Shown: positions 31,632 to 39,544 of the stretch, one piece after another
How the letters are laid out: each line of letters opens with the position of its first letter
How positions within the stretch are numbered: the first letter of the stretch is position 1
Origin: Flavobacteriaceae bacterium
GTDB taxonomy: Bacteria > Bacteroidota > Bacteroidia > Flavobacteriales > Flavobacteriaceae
Direction: 5' to 3'
Length of the DNA stretch: 46,102 nt
Assembly: GCA_947371275.1 (NCBI GenBank)
Contig: CANBOV010000010.1
Coordinates: 1-46,102, forward strand
Notes under the pieces: generated by a model
The model's input: only the letters and a program-made list of their open reading frames with translations
Database searches by the model: none
Told to the model about the DNA's origin: nothing
Position numbers and translations under genes: made by a program

Positions 31632-32693
31632 ATGAAAAATTTTACTATTTACGTAGCAGTGTTGCTTTCTCTTTTGGCAAGTAAGATGGTTGCACAGGAA
31701 ACTTTTGAAGCAAAAGCACATGCAATTGCGGATAAAATCGAGAACATTACCAAAGAGGAAAAAGCAGCATTAAAAATTGAAATAGAAGCGGTAAACAAAG
31801 AGCTTGAAACAGGAACTCTTACCAAGGAACAAGCTGATTCCAAAAAAATGATACTAGCCGAAACTCGCTCAAAAAACATTGAAACCCGAATTGGACAAGC
31901 ACAAGACGAACTGAAAGATTTAGTGCAGCAAAAAGTTGACGGCAAGATTCAGGAGCAATTTGAACACGATAAAATTGTTATTTCGTTTTCCAAATCAAAA
32001 TACAAAAACACCGAAAAATATAAAAAATGGAAAGATTCTATTGCTAATGCTTCCGAAAGAAGAACCACTTCTCAGTTTGTATTTGCTGCTGGTGTGAACA
32101 ACTTGGTAACCAAAGGTGCTGTCGCTAATTCTGATTACCGCTATTGGGGTTCCCACTTCTACGAATGGGGAGTTTCCTGGAATACAAGACTATTTAAAAA
32201 CGATAATTTAGTACACTTAAAATACGGAATGTCCTTAATGTACAACAACTTGCGTCCAACAGAGAGTCGCTATTTTGTGGTAAATGGTAATCAAACAGAT
32301 TTAGAAGTAAGTCCGATTCACTTAGAAGATTCTCGCTTTAGAAATGTATATATCGCTGTGCCGCTTCACTTAGAATTTGATTTCACCAAAGCCAAAGATA
32401 AAGACGGTAAGAAAATCTTCAGAACTCATGAAAGCGTTCGTTTCGGAATTGGAGGTTATGCCGGTGTTCGAGTAAAATCGAAACAAATTTTGGAATTCGA
32501 AGAAGGGAATCGCGATGTGATTCAAAAAACAAAAGGCAATTTCAATGCTAATGATTTTATCTATGGTGTGAGTACTTATATTGGTTACAAAGAAACCAGT
32601 TTGTATCTAAAATATGATTTAAATCCGTTGTTCAAAGACAATGCGATCAAACAAAACAATATCTCACTTGGAGTTCGTTTTGATTTCAACTAA
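31632..32693 (+). CDS. Outer-membrane beta-barrel-like protein with N-terminal coiled coil
   Basis: This 353-residue protein has a signal peptide (MKNFTIYVAVLLSLLASKMVAQ). A long, charged coiled coil comes next, about residues 23-120 (KADKIENITKEEKAAL... TRSKNIETRIGQAQDEL). From about 145 onward there are alternating beta strands and a C-terminal aromatic ending (ISLGVRFDFN) that suggest an outer-membrane barrel of the PorT-like kind. It is the third gene of the sigma module and so is a candidate target or sensor. It ends at a strong terminator (32720-32758). Function unknown. Confidence 0.75.
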   Translation: MKNFTIYVAVLLSLLASKMVAQETFEAKAHAIADKIENITKEEKAALKIEIEAVNKELETGTLTKEQADSKKMILAETRSKNIETRIGQAQDELKDLVQQKVDGKIQEQFEHDKIVISFSKSKYKNTEKYKKWKDSIANASERRTTSQFVFAAGVNNLVTKGAVANSDYRYWGSHFYEWGVSWNTRLFKNDNLVHLKYGMSLMYNNLRPTESRYFVVNGNQTDLEVSPIHLEDSRFRNVYIAVPLHLEFDFTKAKDKDGKKIFRTHESVRFGIGGYAGVRVKSKQILEFEEGNRDVIQKTKGNFNANDFIYGVSTYIGYKETSLYLKYDLNPLFKDNAIKQNNISLGVRFDFN

Positions 32694-32719
32694 TTTGTTT
32701 AGGTTAATTTTATACTTCG

Positions 32720-32758
32720 AAAAGATGTTTCAGCAATGAAGCATCTTTTTCTATTTTT
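32720..32758 (+). terminator. Rho-independent terminator of the sigma-factor operon
   Basis: AAAAGATGTTTC (32720-32731) pairs with GAAGCATCTTTT (32738-32749, one G-T pair) around AGCAAT, followed by TCTATTTTT. It closes the sigma module and isolates dnaG. Confidence 0.85.
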
Positions 32759-32801
32759 ATGTAATTTTACCCTCTTTCAATTTTAAAACAAACGATTCAT
32801 T

Positions 32802-34781
32802 TTGATTACTCGCGAAACCATAGATAAAGTTTTTGAAACCGCACGGGTAGAAGAAGTCATTGGCGACTTCGTTCAGCTTAAACGTGCCGGGAGTAATTAC
32901 AAAGGCTTGAGTCCCTTTTCTGATGAGCGTTCGCCTTCTTTTATGGTGTCACCGGTTAAGCAAATTTGGAAAGACTTTAGTTCAGGAAAAGGAGGAAGTG
33001 TCGTGACTTTCTTAATGGAACATGAGCATTTTACTTATCCTGAAGCGATTCGTTTTTTGGCTAATAAATATAATATTGAAATTGAAGAATCCGAAGTTTC
33101 CCAAGAAGATAAAATAGAAGCGAACGAAAAAGAAAGTATGTATTTGGTTTCAGAGTTTGCTAAAATGTATTTTCACGAAACACTTTTAAATTCGGAAGTA
33201 GGTAAAGCTATTGGCTTGTCATATTTCAAAGAAAGAGGCTTTACTAATGAAACCATTGCCAAATTTGGTTTAGGTTATTCACCCGAAACGTGGGATGCTT
33301 TTACCAAAGAAGGATTATCCAAAGGCTATCAATTAGAATTTTTAGAAAAAGTTGGACTGACAATTGTTAGAGAAGACGGTAAGCATTTTGACCGTTTCAA
33401 AGGCAGAGTGATGTTTCCTATTCAAAGTTTATCAGGTAGAAACTTAGGTTTTGGCGGTAGGATTTTGACCAATGATAAAAAAGCTGCTAAATATCTCAAT
33501 TCTCCCGAAAGTGAGATTTACCATAAGAGTAAAGTTTTGTATGGAATTTTCCATGCCAAACAAGCCATCGCCAAACAAAACAATTGTTATTTAGTTGAAG
33601 GTTATACAGATGTTATTCAAATGCATCAAGCCGGAATAGAGAATGTTGTAGCTTCTTCGGGAACAGCTTTAACATCCGATCAAATTCGATTGATTAATCG
33701 ATTGACCAAAAATATTACGGTGCTTTTTGATGGAGATGCTGCGGGATTGCGAGCTTCTGTTCGTGGAATCGATTTGATTTTGGAAGAAGGGATGAACGTA
33801 AAGGTTTGTACTTTTCCAGATGGTGATGATCCAGATAGTTTTGCAAGAAAAAATTCGTATGAAGATTTAGTATTGTATTTAGAAAACAATGCAAAAGATT
33901 TTATTCAGTTTAAAGCCTCGCTTTTAATGAAGGAGGCCAATAAAGATCCAATCATGAAAGCTGAATTAATCAGGGATATGGTGGTGAGTATTTCAAAGAT
34001 TCCCGACAGAATCAAGCGAGAGATTTACATTCAGGAATGTGCTCGTATCATGGATATTTCAGAGCAAGTGTTATTAAATACTTTGGCTCAAATGGTTCAG
34101 AAAGACATTTCAGAGGCTGGAAAAAAACTTAAAACAGATCAAAGGGCCTTTGAAGTGGTGAAGGATGACATAAAAGTCACGCGAGATAAAGTTGATATTA
34201 TATATGAACTAGAACGCAAGATTATAGAGATGCTCTTGCTTTATGGTTCAGAAGATGCGGATTTTGAAGACTATATTTTGAAAGCCAACGAAGAAGGTGA
34301 AATGATAGAAGAAATGGAAACCAATACTGTTAAAGTCTTTCAGCGAATCTATTTGAGTTTGCAGGAAGATGAAGTAGAGTTGGCTAATCCTTTATTTAAA
34401 GAAATCTATACCGATTTGATTACTTACTATAATCAAAATGAAGCATTCAATGTTGAACATTATTTGATGCAATTATCGCCAGAGCATTCACAAATGGTTA
34501 CGGATATATTAATGTCGGAAGAAAAAGAACTACTCCATAATTGGGAAACCAAACACATTTATGTAAAGACGAAAACACAAAATGTAAGTCAGTATGTTTC
34601 CGAAACTATTGTTTCCTTACGAGAATACCTTATCAATAAACTAATAATGGATTTGTTGCAAAGCTTTAGTCATGACAAGGAAAATGACATAGAAGAATTA
34701 AAGGCAATTATTAATGATTACAATAAACTAAAAGTTAATCTGACAAACAAAATAGGAAGAATACGTTCTACATACTTATAA
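32802..34781 (+). CDS. dnaG: DNA primase with substituted zinc-binding residues
   Basis: DnaG makes RNA primers for replication and acts with the DnaB helicase. The protein has 659 residues. The N-terminal domain aligns with the CHC2 zinc-binding domain, as in YKGLSPFSDERSPSFMVSP and KQIWKDFSSGKGG. However, all four zinc ligands are replaced: Ser37, Ser40, Asp58 and Ser61 stand where Cys, His, Cys and Cys are expected. The catalytic core is intact, with VEGYTDVIQMHQAG (TOPRIM glutamate) and LFDGDAAG (DxD-type acidic pair). A helical C-terminal part follows, where DnaB binding is expected. The start is TTG 32802, since TAA precedes six codons upstream and no ATG is near. It ends in a bidirectional terminator. 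Confidence 0.96.
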   Translation: MITRETIDKVFETARVEEVIGDFVQLKRAGSNYKGLSPFSDERSPSFMVSPVKQIWKDFSSGKGGSVVTFLMEHEHFTYPEAIRFLANKYNIEIEESEVSQEDKIEANEKESMYLVSEFAKMYFHETLLNSEVGKAIGLSYFKERGFTNETIAKFGLGYSPETWDAFTKEGLSKGYQLEFLEKVGLTIVREDGKHFDRFKGRVMFPIQSLSGRNLGFGGRILTNDKKAAKYLNSPESEIYHKSKVLYGIFHAKQAIAKQNNCYLVEGYTDVIQMHQAGIENVVASSGTALTSDQIRLINRLTKNITVLFDGDAAGLRASVRGIDLILEEGMNVKVCTFPDGDDPDSFARKNSYEDLVLYLENNAKDFIQFKASLLMKEANKDPIMKAELIRDMVVSISKIPDRIKREIYIQECARIMDISEQVLLNTLAQMVQKDISEAGKKLKTDQRAFEVVKDDIKVTRDKVDIIYELERKIIEMLLLYGSEDADFEDYILKANEEGEMIEEMETNTVKVFQRIYLSLQEDEVELANPLFKEIYTDLITYYNQNEAFNVEHYLMQLSPEHSQMVTDILMSEEKELLHNWETKHIYVKTKTQNVSQYVSETIVSLREYLINKLIMDLLQSFSHDKENDIEELKAIINDYNKLKVNLTNKIGRIRSTYL

Positions 34782-34806
34782 AAAAACCCGCATTTGCGGG
34801 TTTTTA
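34782..34806. terminator. Bidirectional terminator between dnaG and the response regulator
   Basis: AAAAACCCGCA and TGCGGGTTTTT form an 11-bp stem around TT. It closes dnaG on the plus strand and the convergent regulator on the minus strand. Confidence 0.9.
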
Positions 34807-34809
34807 GTT

Positions 34810-35439
34810 TTAAACGATTTCTAATGTTTTAGCTTTGTTAACTAAGTCAACCAAGTTGGTGACGTTAAGCTTCGTCAATAATCGAAGTTTATACGTACTA
34901 ATGGTTTTCTCGTTAAGAGTTAAAATTTTAGCAATTTCGTTGTTCTTCTTGCCATCGCTTAAGAAACGCAATACTTCAATCTCTCTGTTAGAAAGTTTTC
35001 GGTACAAACGCTCAGATTTGTTCTGTTTGGCAATTAATGCTAAGTTTCGCTTAATCTCTTCGTTTAGGATGATTTGCCCTTGGTGGACTTTAACAATCGT
35101 TATTCCTAAATTCTCAAGTTTTGATGTCTTATGAACATAACCTGCACAACCTGCTTTGATAGCGTTTGGTGCATAAATGTGTTCCGACAAGCTACTAAAA
35201 ACGATAACTTTAGTTTTTGGAAAATTTCTGATGATTGACTTGATTTCATAAATACTCTTTAATCCTTCAAGTTCTAAATCGATAATTAAGACGTCAATTT
35301 CTTTATTTCTTAAAGCATCGGGAACCATAAAAAAATTTCCTACGTTAGAGACGATGCTTATTTCAGGATGATCCTTAAAATAAGCTTTCATTCCAAAGTG
35401 TACAACTGGAAAGTTATCAGCAATACATACATTTATCAT
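34810..35439 (-). CDS. LuxR/NarL-type response regulator
   Basis: This 209-residue protein has an N-terminal receiver domain and a C-terminal LuxR-type helix-turn-helix. The phospho-acceptor is Asp54 (VLIIDLELEG), and the conserved lysine is in GYVHKTS. The acidic pair near the N-terminus reads Asp8-Asn9 (IADNFPVV), so the second acidic residue is Asn, as in some NarL relatives. The DNA-binding part (KLSNREIEVLRFLSDGKKNNEIAKIL, then EKTISTYKLRLLTKL) is intact. No histidine kinase is encoded nearby, so it is an orphan regulator here. Targets are unknown. It is convergent with dnaG and lies 72 bases downstream of nadE on the same strand. Confidence 0.92.
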   Translation of the reverse strand: MINVCIADNFPVVHFGMKAYFKDHPEISIVSNVGNFFMVPDALRNKEIDVLIIDLELEGLKSIYEIKSIIRNFPKTKVIVFSSLSEHIYAPNAIKAGCAGYVHKTSKLENLGITIVKVHQGQIILNEEIKRNLALIAKQNKSERLYRKLSNREIEVLRFLSDGKKNNEIAKILTLNEKTISTYKLRLLTKLNVTNLVDLVNKAKTLEIV

Positions 35440-35511
35440 AATTGTGGTATTTGATAAAAAATTAATAGAAATTTACTGTAAAGTTAAATAATTATATTGT
35501 AAAAAAGTTAA

Positions 35512-36318
35512 TTATTTCATTTTTTTTGGGATTAAACATACAGGAATTGGGTTCATTTTATGGCGATTTATTCTGTTTAATTTTTCATAAATCTCAAAAA
35601 CGTCTCTTTCTCTACCTTTAAAATCCTCCATTTTTTTATTATTCTCTGCTTCAAGCATAGCCCATTCTAATTCATCGTAACTTGCGCCAATTTGCTCCTC
35701 ATCTGTCCTTGAATCACCAAATAATCCATCTGTTGGAGCTGCATTTTGAATTGATTTTGGAATGTCCAAAAATTTACCCAATGCAAACACATCACTTTTC
35801 ATTAAATCAGCTATCGGACTCAAATCAACACCCCCATCTCCATATTTGGTGTAGAAACCTACTCCAAAATCTTCCACTTTATTTCCAGTACCAGCTACCA
35901 ATAAGCTATGAATTCCTGCAAAATAGTACAAGGTGGTCATTCTAAATCTCGCTCTTGTGTTTGCTAATGATAATTCTAATCTTGAATTATCATCAGTAAG
36001 AGGAACATGTTTTTGAAAAGTGTCAAAAACAGAAGTTAAATCTACTTCTATGCTTTTTACATTTGTGAATCTTCTCTTAAGTTGTTCTATATGCTCTTTC
36101 CCTCGACTTATTTGTGTATTATCTTGATGAATTGGCATCTCAATGCATAATGTAAGGAATCCTGTTTGCGCGCATAAAGTTGAAGTGACTGCTGAATCAA
36201 CTCCACCAGATATTCCAATTACAAAACCGTTTGTATTTGATTTTTCCAAATAATCTTTCAGCCATGAAACAATTAAAGTATTAACTTCCCCTACTTTGAT
36301 TTTACTTTTTTTATCCAT
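35512..36318 (-). CDS. nadE: Ammonia-dependent NAD+ synthetase
   Basis: NadE amidates nicotinic acid adenine dinucleotide to NAD+ using ATP. The 268-residue length and lack of a nitrilase-type glutaminase domain show the ammonia-dependent form. The PP-loop ATP pyrophosphatase motif reads GISGGVDSAVTSTLC (about 34-48). Other conserved parts are LANTRARFRMTTLYYFA, VAGTGNKVEDFGVGFYTKYGDGGVDLSPIADLMKSDV and PTDGLFGDSRTDEEQIG. A strong promoter lies upstream (36357-36385). It is divergent from gldB, a gene order I associate with gliding Flavobacteria. Confidence 0.95.
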   Translation of the reverse strand: MDKKSKIKVGEVNTLIVSWLKDYLEKSNTNGFVIGISGGVDSAVTSTLCAQTGFLTLCIEMPIHQDNTQISRGKEHIEQLKRRFTNVKSIEVDLTSVFDTFQKHVPLTDDNSRLELSLANTRARFRMTTLYYFAGIHSLLVAGTGNKVEDFGVGFYTKYGDGGVDLSPIADLMKSDVFALGKFLDIPKSIQNAAPTDGLFGDSRTDEEQIGASYDELEWAMLEAENNKKMEDFKGRERDVFEIYEKLNRINRHKMNPIPVCLIPKKMK

Positions 36319-36348
36319 ATGTTATGAAAATTTATAAAAACTGCAATG

Positions 36349-36356
36349 TATATTTG
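36349..36356 (+). promoter_or_regulatory. Possible -7 element of gldB, back to back with the nadE -7
   Basis: TATATTTG on the plus strand abuts the nadE -7 element on the minus strand. It is 60 bases before the gldB ATG. No plus-strand TTG lies at -33 spacing, so this is a weak call. Confidence 0.35.
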
Positions 36357-36385
36357 CAAAAGTAAAAAAATCAATTCCGATTCAA
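36357..36385 (-). promoter_or_regulatory. Promoter of nadE
   Basis: On the minus strand TTG (plus 36383-36385) is followed after 18 bases by TACTTTTG (plus 36357-36364), 38 bases before the nadE ATG. Full consensus match. Confidence 0.65.
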
Positions 36386-36416
36386 ATTGATTTGAACATT
36401 ATTAATTGCTTAGTAA

Positions 36417-37379
36417 ATGAGAAAGTTTATTTTATTTTTATCTATGTTAGTCCTTTTTATTTCTTGTGATAAAAAATCAAAAACAGAAGCGGCTGTTGAA
36501 CAGATTTCTGTTGAACTTAAAGTAGATCGTTTCGATAGAGCTTTTTTTGAAGCAACACCAAATGGTTTGTTGAAATTAAAAGAAAAATATCCCTTTTTCT
36601 TTCCTGAAGGATTTGATGATAAGGTTTGGATTGAAAAAATGCAAAATCCACTTTGGAAGGAATTATATCAAGAAGTGGAGAAAAAGTACTCAAATTTTGA
36701 TAGAGAAACGAGTGAGCTTGAAGATTTGTTTAGACATATTAAATATTACTTTCCCGAAACTATACCTCCAAAAGTTTACACCGTTATAGCTGAAATGGAT
36801 TATAATAACAAAGTAATATATGCTAATGATAAATTAATCATAGCATTAGAGCTTTACTTGGGTAAAGATCATAGATTTTACGAATTTCCTAAATATTTAA
36901 AACAAAATTTTGAAGAAAGACAGATTTTGCCTGATGTTGTTACAAGCTTTGCCTTTAGAAAAATGACTCCGCCTGCAGACAAAACATTATTATCTAATAT
37001 GATTTATTATGGTAAACAATTGTATTTAAAAGATCTATTGCTGCCAGAATTTACTGATTCTGAAAAAATTGGTTATTTACCGGAGCAAATTACTTGGTGT
37101 CAAGAGAATGAAAGTTATATGTGGAGATTTTTTATAGATGAAAATTTATTATTTAATTCTGATTCTAGATTAGCAAATCGCTTTATAAACTTAGCCCCTT
37201 TTTCTAAATTTTATCTTGAAATTGATAATGAATCTCCGGGGAGAGTAGGGCAATGGCTTGGGTGGCAAATAGTTCGTTCATTTATGGAGAAAAACGAAGT
37301 AAGTTTGCAGGATATGCTTAAAATGGATGCAAAACAATTATTTGAAAAATCAAAATACAAACCCAAAAAGAATGAGTAA
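36417..37379 (+). CDS. gldB: Gliding motility lipoprotein GldB
   Basis: GldB is a cell-envelope lipoprotein needed for Flavobacterium gliding. This 320-residue protein has the lipoprotein signal MRKFILFLSMLVLFISC, with the lipidated Cys at residue 17. The body carries recognisable GldB segments: VDRFDRAFFEATPNGL, LKEKYPFFFPEGFDD, RHIKYYFPETIPPKVYTVI and GKDHRFYEFPKYL, and near the end ESPGRVGQWLGWQIVRSFMEKN. The gene overlaps gldC by 8 bases, the same gene pair as in F. johnsoniae. Its exact biochemical role is unknown even in model strains. Expression may start near 36365. Confidence 0.93.
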   Translation: MRKFILFLSMLVLFISCDKKSKTEAAVEQISVELKVDRFDRAFFEATPNGLLKLKEKYPFFFPEGFDDKVWIEKMQNPLWKELYQEVEKKYSNFDRETSELEDLFRHIKYYFPETIPPKVYTVIAEMDYNNKVIYANDKLIIALELYLGKDHRFYEFPKYLKQNFEERQILPDVVTSFAFRKMTPPADKTLLSNMIYYGKQLYLKDLLLPEFTDSEKIGYLPEQITWCQENESYMWRFFIDENLLFNSDSRLANRFINLAPFSKFYLEIDNESPGRVGQWLGWQIVRSFMEKNEVSLQDMLKMDAKQLFEKSKYKPKKNE

Positions 37380-37707
37380 AACCATTAAGTCAGAAATAAA
37401 ATTTCTTGTTGAGCTTGACCAAAACAGAATACCGACAAAATTATCCTGGACCGCTCAAGAAGGGGGGATTGAAAAAGAAGAGGCAAAAGCAGTAATGTTA
37501 TCAATTTGGAACAGTAAAAGTAAGGAGACATTACGTATTGATTTGTGGACAAAAGATATGCCAGTGGATGAGATGAAATTATTTTTTCATCAAACGCTAG
37601 TGGCTATGGCAGACACTTATCAAAGAGCCACAGCTGATGAAAAAATGGCTGACACGATGAAGGATTTCTGTGATTATTTTGCGGAAAAATTAGATTTGAA
37701 AAAATAA
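37372..37707 (+). CDS. gldC: Gliding motility protein GldC
   Basis: This 111-residue small cytoplasmic protein matches GldC, the partner of gldB: SEIKFLVELDQNRIPTKLSW, EGGIEKEEAKAVMLSIWNSKSKETLRIDLWTKDMP, FFHQTLVAMADTYQRATAD and FCDYFAEKLD. In F. johnsoniae it aids but is not essential for gliding. I chose ATG 37372 (MSKTIKSEIKF). The open frame starts further upstream inside gldB at 37327, which adds 15 unlike residues. It overlaps gldB by 8 bases, so it is translationally coupled. It is convergent with engB. Confidence 0.93.
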   Translation: MSKTIKSEIKFLVELDQNRIPTKLSWTAQEGGIEKEEAKAVMLSIWNSKSKETLRIDLWTKDMPVDEMKLFFHQTLVAMADTYQRATADEKMADTMKDFCDYFAEKLDLKK

Positions 37708-37729
37708 TAAAAGAGTTTTAAACTAATTT

Positions 37730-38347
37730 TCAAAAAGAGTTGTTTTTAAATATTTCATTATTCACTCCATCTATAAATTCTAATACTTTTTCTCTTCCAG
37801 TAGATTCAAGAGCAGAGGTTACAAAATGTTGAGGCATTTCTTCCCAGTTATTTGATAATAATTCTTTGCGATATGCTGTAACATGAGAATCGATTTTTGT
37901 TTTGCTTATTTTATCTGCTTTAGTAAAAATAATGCAAAATGGGACTTCAGTTTCTCCTAGATAATTAATGAATTCTAAATCAATTTTTTGAGCTTCAAGC
38001 CTTATATCAATCAGGACAAATGCACATACCAATTGTTCCCTTTTTTCAAAATAATCAGTTATGAATTGCTGAAATACTTCTTTAGTTTTTTTAGAAACTC
38101 GGGCATAACCATAACCTGGTAAATCAACCAGAAACCAATTCAAATTGATTTTAAAATGATTTATAAGTTGAGTTTTTCCGGGCTTTCCTGATGTTTTTGC
38201 TAAATTTTTATAGTTTGTTAACATGTTGATCAAGGACGATTTCCCCACGTTAGATCGACCTATAAACGCATATTCGGGTAAAGGGTCTTTAGGGCATTTG
38301 CTTACATCAGAATTGCTAATTATAAATTCGGCTGAATTAATTTTCAT
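37730..38347 (-). CDS. engB: Ribosome biogenesis GTP-binding protein EngB (YihA/YsxC)
   Basis: This 205-residue TRAFAC-class GTPase acts in assembly of the large ribosomal subunit and is often essential. The GTPase motifs are intact: GRSNVGKSSLIN (P-loop), the TSGKPGKTQ switch I region, DLPGYGYARVS (G3) and FTKADK (G4). The ending VTSALESTGREKVLEFID supports the G5 region. ATG 38347 gives MKINSAEFIISNSDVSKCP. It lies 44 bases after the alpha/beta hydrolase stop on the same strand, so an operon with it is possible. Confidence 0.96.
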   Translation of the reverse strand: MKINSAEFIISNSDVSKCPKDPLPEYAFIGRSNVGKSSLINMLTNYKNLAKTSGKPGKTQLINHFKINLNWFLVDLPGYGYARVSKKTKEVFQQFITDYFEKREQLVCAFVLIDIRLEAQKIDLEFINYLGETEVPFCIIFTKADKISKTKIDSHVTAYRKELLSNNWEEMPQHFVTSALESTGREKVLEFIDGVNNEIFKNNSF

Positions 38348-38391
38348 TTAATTTTTTTTAAAGTAAAAAAGTCTTAAGCAGGACTATAAGT

Positions 38392-39156
38392 CTATAAATG
38401 CACTTCTTTTAACCATTCATTTAATAAACGATTAAACTCATCAGGATGTTCCATCATGGCAGCATGTCCACATTTGTCAATCCAATATAATTCAGAATTA
38501 GGCATTAGTTTGTGGAATTCCTCTGCAACTTCTGGAGGTGTCACTTGGTCATTTTTGCCCCAAATAATACAAGTTTTCACATGCATTTTAGGCAAATCTT
38601 TAGCCATGTTGTGTCGTATTGCACTTTTAGCGATAGTCAATGTTTTAATTACTTTCATGCGGTCATTTACAACAGCAAATACTTCATCAACAATTTCTTT
38701 ACTGGCAACGTTAGAATCGTAAAAAACTGCTTCTGCTTTTTTCTTTATGTATTCATAATCTCCGCGCTTAGGATAGCTATCTCCCATAGCACTTTCATAA
38801 AGACCAGAACTTCCTGTGATAACTAATCCTGCCACTTTTTCTGGATACATTTTGGAATGGTATAGCGCAATATGTCCTCCAAGAGAATTCCCTAACAAAA
38901 TTACTCTGTCAAATCCCTTAAAAGTAATAAAGTCTTTTACATACTTGGCAAAAGCTTTCACATTGGTTTTTAGAATATTTTGGGTGTAAATGGGTAATTC
39001 AGGAATAATAATTTTATATCCTCTAGCCGAGAAATAATCCGCAACTCCACTAAAGTTGCTTAACCCACCCATTAGTCCATGCAAAATTACAATTGGTGTA
39101 CCTTCACCTGCCTCAAAATAAGAATATCTGCCTTCTTTTTTAAAATTTCCTTTCAT
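38392..39156 (-). CDS. Alpha/beta hydrolase
   Basis: This 254-residue protein has the alpha/beta hydrolase fold. The oxyanion-hole region is IVILHGLMGGLSNF (about 24-37). The nucleophile elbow is LLGNSLGGHIALY (Ser near 98). The acid is the Asp in WGKNDQVTPPE, and the histidine is in CGHAAMMEHPDEFN. It is likely an esterase or lactonase of small substrates, but the family is too broad to name one. It has no signal peptide, so it should be cytoplasmic. It precedes engB. A minus-strand TATATTTG at plus 39184-39191 could be its -7 element. Confidence 0.88.
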   Translation of the reverse strand: MKGNFKKEGRYSYFEAGEGTPIVILHGLMGGLSNFSGVADYFSARGYKIIIPELPIYTQNILKTNVKAFAKYVKDFITFKGFDRVILLGNSLGGHIALYHSKMYPEKVAGLVITGSSGLYESAMGDSYPKRGDYEYIKKKAEAVFYDSNVASKEIVDEVFAVVNDRMKVIKTLTIAKSAIRHNMAKDLPKMHVKTCIIWGKNDQVTPPEVAEEFHKLMPNSELYWIDKCGHAAMMEHPDEFNRLLNEWLKEVHL

Positions 39157-39456
39157 ATGTTCTATCCGACTTTACATCGACAACAAATATATGATATTAT
39201 AGCTAAAAACCCCTTTCAAACAAAATTATTTACTGCTGTAATTGTCGATAATATCTATATGTTTTTAAAGATTTTTGAAGAATTGTCGTAATTTTTTTGT
39301 GCTATTTAGCAATAGGGAAAAAGTTGTTTTGGTAGCAAATGATGTTAGAATAGGCTTTTAAGTCTTTAATCGTGTGCAAATTTATTTTTCTTGATGCTTT
39401 GTTAAAAAAAATCAGTGGCTTGATTTTGTTGAATTTTCCAATTAAAAGGCTATTAA

Positions 39457-39504
39457 GTGGTAAAACTTATTAACAAAGTGGTAATTTGTGGTATTATGTG
39501 GTAA
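39457..39504 (+). promoter_or_regulatory. Probable MraZ operator: GTGGTA repeats
   Basis: GTGGTA occurs at 39457, 39478, 39488 and 39498. The last three are spaced exactly 10 bases, one helical turn, and the first is 21 bases upstream. They cover the expected -33 region of the mraZ promoter. MraZ in enterobacteria and mollicutes binds tandem GTGG-like direct repeats of about 10-bp period, so self-repression of the dcw operon is likely. Confidence 0.7.
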
Positions 39505-39513
39505 TTATTTTTA

Positions 39514-39521
39514 TATTTTTG
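39514..39521 (+). promoter_or_regulatory. -7 promoter element of mraZ
   Basis: TATTTTTG fits TAnnTTTG. The nearest TTG (39486-39488) gives a 25-base spacer, slightly too long; GTG at 39488-39490 would give 23. It lies 23 bases before the TTG start of mraZ. Confidence 0.5.
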
Positions 39522-39544
39522 CTGGTAATCAAACTTAACTGCAA

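Larger units (their letters stand above)
39157..39544. other. Intergenic control region upstream of mraZ
   Basis: These 388 bases separate the divergent alpha/beta hydrolase and mraZ genes. They hold a possible -7 element for the hydrolase (39184-39191, minus), the GTGGTA repeat array (39457-39504) and the mraZ -7 element (39514-39521). The middle, about 39192-39450, is A+T-rich and shows no ORF, hairpin or repeat that I can support. Confidence 0.75.

Noticed and set aside
39079..39291. Plus-strand ORF of 70 codons
   Set aside because: It overlaps the 5' end of the alpha/beta hydrolase on the other strand and runs into the intergenic region; no ribosome-binding or protein-family sign.
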